NCBI RefSeq assembly: GCF_027596085.1
Contig: NC_072463.1
Coordinates: 2,507,038-2,571,037 of the forward strand
Source of the DNA: Anoplopoma fimbria
Lineage: Eukaryota; Chordata; Actinopteri; Perciformes; Anoplopomatidae
DNA length: 64,000 nt
Direction of reading: 5' to 3'
Below are positions 12,900 through 23,808 of this stretch, one piece after another. Numbering within the stretch: position 1 is the stretch's first letter; every line of letters begins with the position of its first letter. The notes below the pieces were generated by a model. It saw nothing but the letters and a program-made list of their open reading frames with translations. It made no database searches and was not told the DNA's origin. Made by a program: the position numbers and the translations under genes.

Positions 12900-13195
12900 A
12901 TCAAAAACCGGGAAGTGATGATTACCGAGCAAACCGCCGGAAGAAGCAGACGCGCTGCTCTCCACTTTAAGTCGGAGGAAGTGCCCTTTCATTTTCTGAG
13001 CCAAAACTAAAGAGAACATGTGAGAAGAAGAGAGCATTACAGAGCGAGGCCTGTGAATCCCGGCTGCACAAAGTTGGGAACTGTCTTCGTCTGAACCACA
13101 CGACGGATCGACTTCATCCCCGGAATCAATCTTCATCCTGTGGGAACTTCTTCTCCACATTGAATGACAAGGAGACGGAAACAATGGTGGTACTG
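12900..13195. promoter_or_regulatory. Candidate regulatory stretch with an RBPJ-type site
   Basis: This is a unique, moderately GC-rich block among repeats. At 13138-13145 it contains TGTGGGAA, the consensus for RBPJ (CSL), the Notch effector. ACAATGG (13182-13188), a SOX-type word, lies close by. A 128-residue minus-strand open frame runs through it but has no domain. Regulatory function is an inference from composition and motifs only. Confidence 0.25.
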
Positions 13196-14084
13196 AAAGT
13201 GTGATGTTAGTTTTTTCCACTGCAATATATCATCACCAAGTCTACTGGGAAACAAGACCTAATAAAATCCTTTCCGGCCTCTATACCATGTTTAAACTCT
13301 GCAGCAGTGGATTCAATCTTGTGGGATATCGTCTCAATTGCTTGATGGCAAAAAACAGAAAGATGGCGCTGTTTTGTCAGTGTGAACAGAAGTACAATAT
13401 AATCTCTCTCACAAATCAATCAATCAATCTTTTCTTATTTTGTTTGACAACAAGCTTTACAAGGAATGTGTTGTTCATTAAAAAAAAATTAAAATGAAAC
13501 CACAGGTATGAGATAAAGGCTAATAGCCGTCTCAAGCATGGTTTCATTTGTTTGCAGTAATCACACCTGTGTTGCACAACTAATTTGATTTATTGTCAAT
13601 AACAAAATTCTGCACATCGTACTTTTAAAATGTCTGCAAAGCATGGTCATGTTGGCATATAATTCAATCTTTTTAGGTGTAAAGGTCTGCAAATGGAGAT
13701 AATTAGATGCGTTTCTTAAACCGACAATATAAAGGAGCTGAGATTTTTACTGAGGGAATTTTGAGATCTCTTTCTATCGCTGCAACAGCCTTCAAAAAAT
13801 ATCTCCATGTTTAAAGTATTTAAATGTTGTATAAATCAGGATATGAATGATATATGAACAAACACCTCTTTAAAGACCTTCAGAATATAGAAAGGAATGA
13901 AATTGAAGTTTTTTATATGTTGGTGCTACTGAAGTGGAGATTTCTTGCTCACAGTCATTTAGAGAAACAACCTTTAAAGATATGTTTTGTAAAATTTTGA
14001 AGACACGACAGATGAATTGGGTAAAAAAAAAGAACGTAACGAATAGATGACACAATGAAACGAGTTGCATTAAGACAACTACAA

Positions 14085-14340
14085 AAAGACTCAAAATTGC
14101 TTCAAAGAGACACAAAACAACTACAAAGAGATGCATAAAGACTGCAAAAAGAGACTAAACAACTACAAAAAGACTCAAAATTACTTCAAAGAGACACAAA
14201 ACAACTACAAAGAGACTCAAAACAACTATGAAGCGACGTACAATGACTGCAAAGAGACACAAAACTAGTATAAAGAGATGCATAACGACTAGAAAAAAGA
14301 GGCTTAACAACCACAGACAAAAATAACTGCACAAAAACAA
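14085..14340 (-). repeat. Degenerate tandem repeat of 'AGAGACACAAAACAACTACAA' type
   Basis: Diverged units built on ACAACTACAAAGAGAC alternate with AAAATTGCTTCAAAGAGACA. The reverse complement, built on GTCTCTTTGTAGTTGT, appears as an independent array at 28205-28515. The Phe/Leu/Val-rich open frames on the minus strand are products of the repeat. Confidence 0.8.
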
Positions 14341-14829
14341 AAACTTTTACAAAGACAAACAACATGACGACAAACAGACAAAGTAAATCCAAGAGAGACA
14401 TGAAATCTGTAAAGTCTGCGTGTCCTGCTCCTATGTTGGATACGTGGTAATCGACCCATGAATGCAGCAATAGAAACTTCGGGCTGCAGGTTCTGAGTGT
14501 GCTGGATAAGTCAATAGAAGATCTCACTCACAAAGCTTTTTGTGCTTTATGAAAACCTTTTCTCGGTTGTCTTCACTATCAGATAATCTTGTGACCTTTC
14601 ACAGATTGAAACATCATGAAAAGAAGGAAAATGTCACTGGGTTGACTTAAACATCCGCAAATGTTCTAGACATTTGTTGAACTCTTTGTTGCCATTCATC
14701 GTTCAGAAAAGACAACATCTTTGGAAAGAATTACAGGATTATGTGACCTGAAATGCCTTTTTATGCAGCTAAAAAGGTATGTCAAGGCAAATGAAAGGTC
14801 AAAGCATTAATTAGCACAGTTCTTTTCTT

Positions 14830-15395
14830 CTCTTCTCTTCTGTGGCGTCTCGATTCTTGCAGGATCTTTACAGGAAGTTGCCAAGGAAACCTTCAGATAT
14901 GGGGCGTTTCACCGGTAGCGTCTCCCAACCATCAAAAGACAGGAGAGAGAGTGTGAGGGAAAAAGCCAAATCGCCCACTCATGAAGGTTTTCTTGTTGAG
15001 TCACTGCAACAGCGCATCGGGCCCCCGCGGCTATGTGTAAAATAAGTTTATTCTGTGCCAAAGTATTTCACCCTCCGCTGTATCACTCTCGGCTCTCAAC
15101 GCCTGCTATTTGCCCAGACAAGCACAGGTAGGCACGGCGAAGGCGGCGTGTATAGGCAAGGAAAGAGGGTTAAGCTCGCTGAGAGTAATGTTCAAAAGAG
15201 GAACAAAGAAGCACACCTCAGAGAATTAATCACCGCTAAGTCTCTCTGTCACTCTGAGTGGTCCTTCGCTTTCATCGGGGATCAGCAGCAAAGAGAAAAA
15301 GTGGTTGTGATTCGTCCATTTGCTGCAGCGGTTTGCGTTGTCAGCTATTCATGGAGGTAATCACCAGATTAATACAGACTCCATAGAAATATCAA
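14830..15395. promoter_or_regulatory. Candidate conserved non-coding element
   Basis: About 560 bp of repeat-free, moderately GC-rich sequence stands out from its AT-rich surroundings. It includes GAGAATTAATCACCGC and CCAGATTAATAC, which carry homeodomain-type TAAT cores, and CTATTTGCCCAGACAAGC. Two adjacent plus-strand open frames (14842-15045 and 15055-15360) have no recognisable domain, and I see no exon-like splice structure joining them. I favour a non-coding element; an unrecognised small exon is the alternative. Confidence 0.3.
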
Positions 15396-15869
15396 AATAT
15401 GCCGCGACTCCCACGCATGCTTCAGTTGTTGACATTCTGTTCTATGGACACCAAACTAAAATATGTGACTGGTAGATTTCCAAACTTCTTCACAGCCCAC
15501 TGACAACCATTTTTTTTCTCTTATGCTTTCTCATAAACTTGCACTCACTGTCCCTTTTTCTTTGTTTGGAATGATTGAAAAATGTGAGTGTGTTTCATTT
15601 CCATGTTGGGTTTTTTGAGGTTATGTTACATCAAATGCACCAAGGAATCAGTTTAACAGAGTTTTGGCAACTTGTCTTCCCACCAGGTTATGCCAAATGT
15701 AATTAGGGTTCTTGTGATTATAGAAACCCAACCTGATCTCATGGGAAAGCGTATTAATAACAGGGAATTGAGAGGATATGCCATGCGATGATAACGCATT
15801 TGAGGGTTTTTGCTTGTCATTTTATGTCAAGTCGTTACCGTGAAACAGCCACAGTTGAGAAATGAGAAA

Positions 15870-16045
15870 ACGTCATGGTTGGGCTTACACTAAGTATTTG
15901 AACTAAGTAAAACTTAAACAACATAAGTATGGGAAACACGTCTCAAACATCACTAATGTAACTTAAAAATAACTCAACAGCATTTGGGGACCCGAACAAA
16001 GGCCTCCTGATTGAAAGTCCTGTGATTGTTTGACCCAATCGCCTG
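15870..16045 (+). repeat. Dispersed repeat, family C copy 2
   Basis: This contains AAACAACATAAGTATGGGAAAC and closes with GAAAGTCCTGTGATTGTTTG, parallel to the copy at 10915-11115 and the one at 39025-39250. The copies are diverged, so the borders are approximate. Confidence 0.5.
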
Positions 16046-19000
16046 CCAAAGTAGTCTCTCTCATTGTACATACTACACCACTTGCTCTGAACTTAGCATA
16101 TCCATGCAAACCTGTTTGTATTGGAGTCAGTTTAGCATGCATAAGAAGCAAGAATAGCGTTGTTACTGCACGCTAAATGACTTACAAATTGTTGTATTGT
16201 GACACTTTGGGGGTCTGTAGACATGTTAAAAACTCATGGAAAAAGTGCATTTTGCATTCTCATTTGGTGAAACCGGGCTGAGATACCAATGTGAACACAG
16301 ATGGAGCACTGTTACTTTCGGCAGAGCACTGAAGTCGAGGTTGCATCATCTGATTGGCTACCAGCTGTTCAGTAAAGTCCAATCACATTCATATATGTTT
16401 TGTACTTTTAGAAGACTTTTCTACCAAAGATGTGCTTTGCATGTTTTAGCTGTGGACGTTCCGGACCAGAATAAGAGTGAATAAGAAACAGTAATCGCCG
16501 TGACAACAGCGTCTCCTGCCGACAAACTGAAACACGGCAGAGAAAAGTGTCCGTCTCTCACAGCGGGATGTTTTTCTGTCGCTGTTTTAAAAGGATCAGT
16601 GATGACTTAAATCAAACTCTCAGATTTGTGTTGGCAGTCCACCAGCCCGTGAAGGGGTAATCATTAGATCAAGAAAGGGAATCCATGATAGAATACAAAA
16701 AATACGTCTCCCACGCAGTGGATCATCTCCATGTATCTGAGTTGTTGATGTTCCGGTCTGAGGCCGTTTGTGAAGAAAGAATAATTGGTCGATCCAAAGG
16801 ACCATTTCGAAACAAATCTTAAAACATGACGAACAAGGTTTATCTCGTGAACAATCAGGAAAGGCGATTATGTTATTTTGGTGACTCTCTTGGGAAAGTG
16901 TGTCGTGGTTTCACCAGATTCACCAAAGCAAACCCTTAAATTACTGTTTTCTCGGTATGGAATAAAGACTAAAAGCTGGTTCCCACACAGTCGATGGAGC
17001 GTCACGTGGAGGTTTGATGCATCATGACGCAGGTTTGGTAAGACGAGGCTAATGAGTAATAAGTAGACAAATAAATACTTGTCAGAACAATGACTGACAA
17101 ACGAAATATATTTCCCATGATAAATCATAACACAGTGTCTACTTGTCACGAGTTGCACATGCTTCTAGTTGGAAGCAATGTCACCAATGATGTTTGTCCT
17201 TTTATCTCACACAGCTTCATTTGATAGAGGCCTGACAGTCCAATATGTCTTAAGGAAAATACAAAAGATTGAAATAAAAGGTCAGAAATAAATTAACAGA
17301 AATGTGTTGATGGTTAATCATCTTGCAAGACACCTTGGTTGGAAACCACTATTTATAAACATATACCTAAATCTATAAAAATGCAACTCATGTCACTAAT
17401 TCATTTCTTTTTATACAATAAAGAAATCAGTAAATAAACAATAAATCTATCAAATAAATCAACTTCAAGAGCAGAGTAGAGTTAATTTATTCTGCAATCC
17501 TTTGAGGGTTTTAAACCTGTAAAATGCACGGGTTAAAAGTAATATATAGCAAATAAAGATATTAGTAACCAATTAAAGACAACAACATTAACATAAATAT
17601 GAGACTTTATAGCAGCATTTAATATAGACATGAATTAAAACTTGACACCCGCATTTATAAAAGAGGGTATTAAACCCACTATAAGTGGTGGTATTATGAA
17701 ATAGATACTGTAGCAGACAATTTCTTTTTTACAAACAAACAAAAAAATACTACACATAGGGGCTTCAAATCGTTTTATTATCGTTTATAATTATTGTTGT
17801 GCAAATTCATTCAATTCGGAAAAAAGCTTTTGTTGAAATTCCAAACCTTTGATGAGGGGTTGCCTCCATACAGCTCTCAACATGGCTACGGCTGAGATGG
17901 CGGCTAGAAGCTAACAGTGCTTAAAGAGCTAACAGTGTTTAACCGAGGGGGAAAGCGAGGAGAAGCTTACATAGACAATAGTTATTTGTTGCTATTTACT
18001 TGCTCTTAATTTTGAATTGATCACCTTTAAAGTCAGGTTTAAATATATATTTTTTTTAAATTACAAACCACATTAAAACTGTTTTGGAAAATGCTGTATC
18101 AATGATTTTATTTTTATAGTAGTAACAATGATGACATTAGATTGTAAGTGTGCCTGCATATGATTCATTTGTTGACGTCTCAGTTAAACAACTTTCCAAA
18201 GACTGATCTGGAGTCAGTGGAAATCAGCTCTGACATGTTTCCAGGTTACACATCACAACAGAACCGGTTTAATCCGCTCTCTGGGAGGCATGATGTGAGA
18301 CAGGATTAGTGATGATGCGGCGTTTTTCTGGCCAGTCGTCTTCGTTCACCGTTCAGTGTACAAAAGGTCACAGCACCGAGGTGACATCATCAGTTACAGT
18401 AAAGCTCGTTAACCCTCACGGTGACGACATGATTAGGTTATCTGACTGCAGAACCGACCAAATTCAGATCATCCTTTTCTTGACATGATAAATGTGTTTT
18501 TGTTTTTCCCTTTGGTTGAATGTCATGACTGCCATGCTTTTTGGCAGGAAACTCTTCAATTGTTTAAACAACAGCAGTCAACTCAGATTTCGCTTAAACT
18601 TCTTGCAAGCAAAAAATTTCACCTTTCAGCACATTGTTAATAAGCTCATATTATACTTTGGTTTGCACATCTCGGGTATAAAGCGTTGACCTTTCAGAAG
18701 AACTGGTGATGATCTGATGAGTTGTGTCTAGTCAGTGTGAGTGACTCAGGTCAGTCAGACATTCAATGAGGTACTTCAGGATTACTTTGTTCTGAGACAC
18801 ACACTCACAAAGAACAGCTGCTGCAGACCTCAAGCCCAAGCAGTGCCTTAAAAGCATGAATAATCACACATGGTATGTCCTAAACACATGTACACACGCA
18901 CACACGTGTTCTGTCTCTTCTTTGACCGGTATTCATGCGAGTGTCTTGCTTTCAGCTTTGCATTTTTTAAACTCTCACATGTACAGATTGCCAAGAAAAA

Positions 19001-19295
19001 TGACCTAAAAAGCAGTAACTATGTACATCTACTCATTTCCTCTACTAGAGTACATGTTTAAGAAAATTGTATATTATTAATCAGAATTGTACACTGGATG
19101 AGTAAGAATATGGTTCTAGTTTTAATTCTGTTTTCTATCCATTCATCCAGTTTCTAGACAAGTTCTGGAAACCGTCCCTTGATTTTAAGACAGAAGTGGA
19201 CAAAAGCTGTGTCTCATTTTTAGTCAGCAATCATCTATTTTGCTGACTGAAACAGAGATTTTCAGTTCCAATACGAACCAATCTCTAAACTGGCT
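16046..19295. other. Gene-free, mostly AT-rich DNA
   Basis: I recognise no exons, RNAs or second repeat copies in this 3.2-kb stretch. Open frames at 16236-16484 and 16868-17158 lack domains. Short words such as CTAACAGTG repeat locally near 17910-17940. Confidence 0.5.
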
Positions 19296-19309
19296 TCACT
19301 GAAAACCCA

Positions 19310-19620
19310 CTAGGGGTGCAACCAATCATAAAACTCACAGTTTGGATCGCATCACGGTCTTAAATCATGCATCGGATCAGCACAAAAGAAAAGAAAACGA
19401 GCAAAATGAACTTTTAGAGGTGCATGTTGTTTGAATGCACACAGAATGACAACAGCAGTGAGAAACAAGGAGTAGGCCTACGAAATGTTGTTTGCACAGA
19501 CAGTTCTACTCTTTGATTAAAAAAAAAAAATGGGTTCAGAAGAGAGAAACTGATCTGTTTTTTGTATTGATCCTATTGACGCTAGAATCGATCTTCAAAA
19601 CGTATCTGCACTGCTAGGTT
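19310..19620 (+). repeat. Probable dispersed repeat ('AGGGGTGCAACCAATC' type)
   Basis: It begins with CTAGGGGTGCAACCAATC, passes through TTTGGATCGCATCACGGT and GCATCGGATCAGCACAAAAG, and ends near GAATCGATCTTCAAAACG. I recall this as a hAT-like non-autonomous element in fish genomes. No second copy exists in the window, so the identification is from memory. Confidence 0.4.
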
Positions 19621-19639
19621 AAATACTTTTCTTATAAGT

Positions 19640-19990
19640 GGAAAGGTTTTGGGTGGTACAATTACACAATAGAAAGGTTCTCTGTAGAACTTATTCTAGG
19701 GGTCCTGGGTGGTATATTCCTATGTGTTGTCCAGGTATTACCTTAATAAAAAAGGTACTATCAGGAACCAAGAAGGGTTCTTGTATGAGGACAAGCCAAA
19801 GAACTCTACATGCTTCTAGCAAGCACCTTTATTCCGTCCAGTGGTTCCAAGACAGATTGTTCAGGACAGAACAGAAGTGGTTTATGAAGAGACTTTTTTG
19901 TTGTCTAATACACAATACTTCAATGACTTGAAGATACTCAAGGAATGTTCCGAAGTTGAGATACTTTACATTTTTTGAGGATTTTCAGAG
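19640..19990 (+). repeat. Probable dispersed repeat ('AAGGGTTCT' type)
   Basis: It is rich in spaced words AAAGGTTCTCTGTAGAAC, AGGGGTCCTGG, AAGAAGGGTTC and AAAGAACTC, typical of a fish repeat with AGAACC/GGTTCT subrepeats. The 97-residue open frame across it is taken as chance. Confidence 0.4.
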
Positions 19991-20339
19991 TAATAGACCT
20001 CTCTGCTCAGGTTTTAAATCCAGGGTCTCTCCTGCCTGAAATAAATGTACAGTTTTCCCATATTGCTGCAAATCCTGATTCTGAGCTTGGACCTTGTTGT
20101 TCCAGACTCTTATGGTAAACTACCAAACTAAAAAAAGAGGTTCAAACTCATCTTTCCTTACAGCCCTTTAGAACTGATGAACATGCGCTGACAAAAAAGA
20201 CAGTAACTCTCTGAATCTGCTGAAATCAGCTGTCGCGGCTCACCGCTGTAAGAACTCATCGGGAATGTAAGTGGAGCTGAAAAGTCGGCTCAGAAAACTG
20301 TGAGGTCAAAGTTGGCCACATTAAATGACATAAAAAAAA

Positions 20340-20560
20340 AAAAGGAAAAGACAGATGATGACACCCGATGCGAACGCTCGGCCTCCAGCTGTTACGGCGC
20401 TCGGCATCCGAAGAGGTATGCGGCCATCACGGCTTGTAATGTTTTCACTCCACACCGCATGGTTCTGGGAGCTATTTCCTGTTTGAAGGGATTCACACAT
20501 GCAACAATAAAAGAGTTTAAGACTGTCTGTCGGTGAGATCAGAGCTCCCTGAACAGGGTA
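20340..20560. promoter_or_regulatory. Candidate non-coding element
   Basis: A short GC-richer island in AT-rich DNA with no repeat partner in the window. It overlaps open frames on both strands, with no domain in either. The sequence around 20385-20520 mixes CpG words with a TTTCCTG ETS-type word. Function is inferred only from composition. Confidence 0.2.
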
Positions 20561-20644
20561 AATCAACCAAATCCAAGCAAAGCCCATTCTTGCTCCCCAG
20601 AGGATAAACCCATTTGATTTTATTGATTCAATCACCCACCCTCA

Positions 20645-20990
20645 GAACAAACTTTCCTACCGTCCCATTCTCATATACGCGACATCTCAGGAACGCCTGG
20701 AAGGTATTTATTCACATTTGGGGGATGAATTGATTATAATTTGGTGGTTAAAAGGTCAAAGGTCATGGTCACTGTGACCTCAAGAATGCCTTGAGGGGAT
20801 TTCCTCTCATTTGGCCCAAACCTGTCCTAGGATGACCTGATTAGAATTTGGTGGTCAAAAGTTAAAAAGTAATATGTTAATTATGACAATTTCAAATAAA
20901 TGTCTAACAGGATAAAATTATGAATTTTGGCCAGACATCAATGTAAACTTCCACTTGACTGATTGGCGGAGGTATACAACCACAAGGCAG
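20645..20990 (+). repeat. Dispersed repeat with DR1 and ERE-like sites
   Basis: At least two diverged units are present, each with an ACATCTCAGGAACGCC- or CAAGAATGCCTTGAG-type start and an ATTTGGTGGT(T/C)AAAAG end. The first unit contains AGGTCAAAGGTCA at 20753-20765 (a perfect DR1 of AGGTCA half-sites), immediately followed by GGTCACTGTGACC at 20767-20779 (an inverted repeat with 3-bp spacer, the oestrogen-response-element pattern). I recall the family from vertebrate genomes. Confidence 0.65.
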
Positions 20991-22665
20991 TATTTTAGTT
21001 AAATTAATGATGGGTCAGGTAACTATTGTCTCCATTAATGCATCAGAAATACAATAATATAATACATACAATTCTCATATGGGCCATTCTGCATTTTAAC
21101 TAAGTGTAAGGTGTCTGGTCGAGCTTGATAACATCTTGATAACATCTTGATAGCATCTTGATAGCATCTTTCAGATCATTGTTTTGGTTTTATGGCCTCA
21201 CAAATGCTGCTCTTACCAATCCATGATGAAGTGACAATTTCGTTGTTGAAGAAAGACATTTCCTAAAAAGGGACCTAATATTTTTGTCTGGGACAATGTA
21301 GCAAGTCTTTTATATTATTAACAAACAAAACAAAAATTCATAGACTTTCAGTTTGCATGGAGGCATGCTTTGTTCCACTAGAACTTCTCAAACCTCCAAC
21401 ATGAGAATCACAATGGTTTTTAAAGCATTAAAATGAATGAGAGTTGCCCTTCGCCAACCAAATACTAACATATTTTTAGGTTTCGGTCATCTGCATCTTT
21501 GAAGTTTTGACCTAAGAATCCCTAAAATGGATCATGGCTTTGAAATAAAAGCCTTCTTTTTTTCCCCCTCATGAGTGGATCCAGGCTTCCTCTGTTTCTG
21601 GAGGTTTTCTCTTGGAGGATGAGCAAACCAACCTGCCAGTGATCATCTGCTTATGCCACGTGTGTGTGAATGTGTGTGTGAATCAGAAGCAGGTGTGTGT
21701 TAGTGCAGAACTGGTGTCCAGCTGTTTCTGGAAGGTGACAGTGTGGAAACCTGAGCTGCAGCCGAACAATGTTCTCATATCAGATGGAGCTTGACGGGTT
21801 GCTCTTGGTTGCCAGAGATGTCACTGAAAGTAGGCTAAGGCATTATTAAGGGGCTAATCATCCTGGAATATTGATGACAATACTTTGGACCAAGAAATGG
21901 AGCCAGCTGTTTATATTGGCCACCGGACCCAAGCTGGATTCCCTAAATTAACTGTTGAGTATAATCTAATAAATCAGTTTAAAAAACTCAGAAAACTAGA
22001 TCAAATTCTGCAAAATCACTCACACCACCTTCACAGTGACAAGATGAAGTGTTGAAGGGTTTCTGGGTAAATACAATGCATTATACTTGCATTATATTTT
22101 ACAACATAAAGCCCCCTAAACAATGTGCAAAAGTTCAGGTATCTTACTCCACAGCTTTACCACTTATCTGCAACTGAACCGATGAAACCAAACTCTCTTC
22201 TGGTGGTGAAACCCGTAAACAAATGTTGGAGGGGGATATTTTAGGTTCCAAATATTTGAAGGTCTAAAGATGAGGGCTGTTATGTAAGCAACGATCCACC
22301 GCTACAGTAGGTGTTCCAGTGTATAGCACAGTAGTGGGGGCGAGTTGTTTCAGGTACCGGTGAGTAGATGAAAAACAATTAGAGAAGGTAGATAACAGAG
22401 CCATCAGTTTCCAAGCTTGTCAGATACCAAAACACTGTACAGTGGTTTTATAATACTCATCAATAGTTCTGCCTGTGGCACTACAATTTAGACCTGTCAG
22501 TGAGAGAGAAGAACAAAACAGTTTTTCACAAATTGCCAAGTTCTCCAACAGCTACTTGATAGTCAGTTATTCAGTTTTTGCTTTTGCAAATCATTAAATC
22601 CTCGCTTGACATGAGCTGGTCTCCAACCAACCACGTTTTTTGTATCACCATTTCCTGTCCCCGTC
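20991..22665. other. Gene-free DNA
   Basis: No gene seen. A small tandem GATAACATCTT/GATAGCATCTT repeat (four units of 11 bp) lies at about 21127-21171. A TGTGTGTGAA-type stretch is near 21660-21680. Confidence 0.5.
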
Positions 22666-22669
22666 TCTC

Positions 22670-23225
22670 TCCACCAGTGACCCTTTGCTTAGTTCCGCCC
22701 CTCAAACCCAGACTGGCCGATCAAAGCGTAGCATGGTCCAGCTCCTAACAGGGTCTGATAAATACCCTAGTCCATAGACTCTCATGCAATGGTTTTAGAT
22801 GTTCTTCAGTTTCAGGCTGGTTTTGTAGATTTGGAGCTAGTTCTGTAGATTTTGGAGTTAAACTTTGTGTCATAGTGATACTAGTTACACGGAGAGGTTT
22901 GAAGTAGATATAGGTTTCTAAAACATTATGTTTCTACGTAAAAACCTGTAAAGCTAACAGTAATATAGTAAATAAGCACAGCATTAACTAGCGTGAGCAC
23001 TTCTATTCTACGCTAGCATCTAAAGGTATACTGAATGTGAACACATGCTGCTTTTGCTTTTTAATGATTGTAACAGTGAATAAAGAAGAACAGTGTTGTC
23101 TTCGGTCTGGATCACCAGGTGAAGGTGTGGTTCCCTTTACACTTTAGCTTCTATCTTTTTAACCTGTTTTCACTGCTGAATCAGTTTGAAGTCCTGAGTA
23201 TATCCTTAAAATGCATATTGTGGGG
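22670..23225 (+). repeat. Dispersed repeat, family D copy 1 (uninterrupted)
   Basis: This is colinear with 33690-34200. Shared landmarks are TTCCGCCCCTCA or GTCCCGCCCCTCA, AGGGTC, AAAAACCTGT, GAGCTAACA, a CGCTAGC word, GGTATACTGAATGT, TAATGATT(G/T)TAACAGTGAAT, CACTTTAGCTTCTATCTTT and TTTAACCTGTTTTCA. At the TAATGATTGTAACAGTGAATAAAG site this copy is continuous and so gives the empty-site state for the insertion in copy 2. Confidence 0.85.
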
Positions 23226-23759
23226 GGTGGGGCTTAGGAAAGGATCAATTCCTTAAGTTTTAATTCTTGACGATATCCAGGTCCCTACATAACTACGTCA
23301 ACAAGCTCTTGAGCTGCCCGTTAACATGGACTCGGCGTCAATGTAGCCACGCTTGGATGTTTTGTAGCAATGAAGTTTGTAGTGTGATGATAGCATTAGT
23401 ATTATTGCAATGTTTTCCTGCAGTTTAATATATATTTAGCCCTGTAAGAATTTTGACTTAAAGGGAAATCTAATAATACATTTGGCTTTGGAAAGAATCG
23501 GTAAAAAAAAAAAAAACGTCAAACGTTGAGGCCAGATTTCCCATCTGCATACCTCTGCTGTGAGTGTTTCCTCCTCGTGTTACGAGCTCTACATGTCGAT
23601 CATGGTGTTAAAATAAGAGTTGTGTTTCACGGAGGTGAGGAGGGTGTCGAGAGACACCAGAGCGATATTCAGGATCTGTGGACTGTCTTTTCTCTCCGTC
23701 TGTCAGTTATTCAGATCCCCTGGCACTCTGCTGGACTTCCACAAGAAGCATCTGGGACT

Positions 23760-23763
<4 letters not shown>
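23226..23763. other. Gene-free DNA
   Basis: No exon or repeat partner is recognised. Overlapping open frames at 23526-23892 run into the adjacent CT tract and have no domain. Confidence 0.5.

Positions 23764-23805
<42 letters not shown>
23764..23805. repeat. (CT)n microsatellite
   Basis: A pure CT run of about 42 bp; it produces Leu-Ser open frames on the plus strand and Arg-Glu frames on the minus strand that should be ignored. Confidence 0.97.

Positions 23806-23808
<3 letters not shown>

Noticed and set aside
12834..13220. 128-residue minus-strand open frame as a gene
   Set aside because: There is no recognisable domain and it overlaps the CA-rich tract edge. I treated the region as a possible regulatory block only.
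14085..14340. CRISPR-like array
   Set aside because: The units are diverged, without uniform spacers, and the genome is vertebrate; it is a degenerate tandem repeat.
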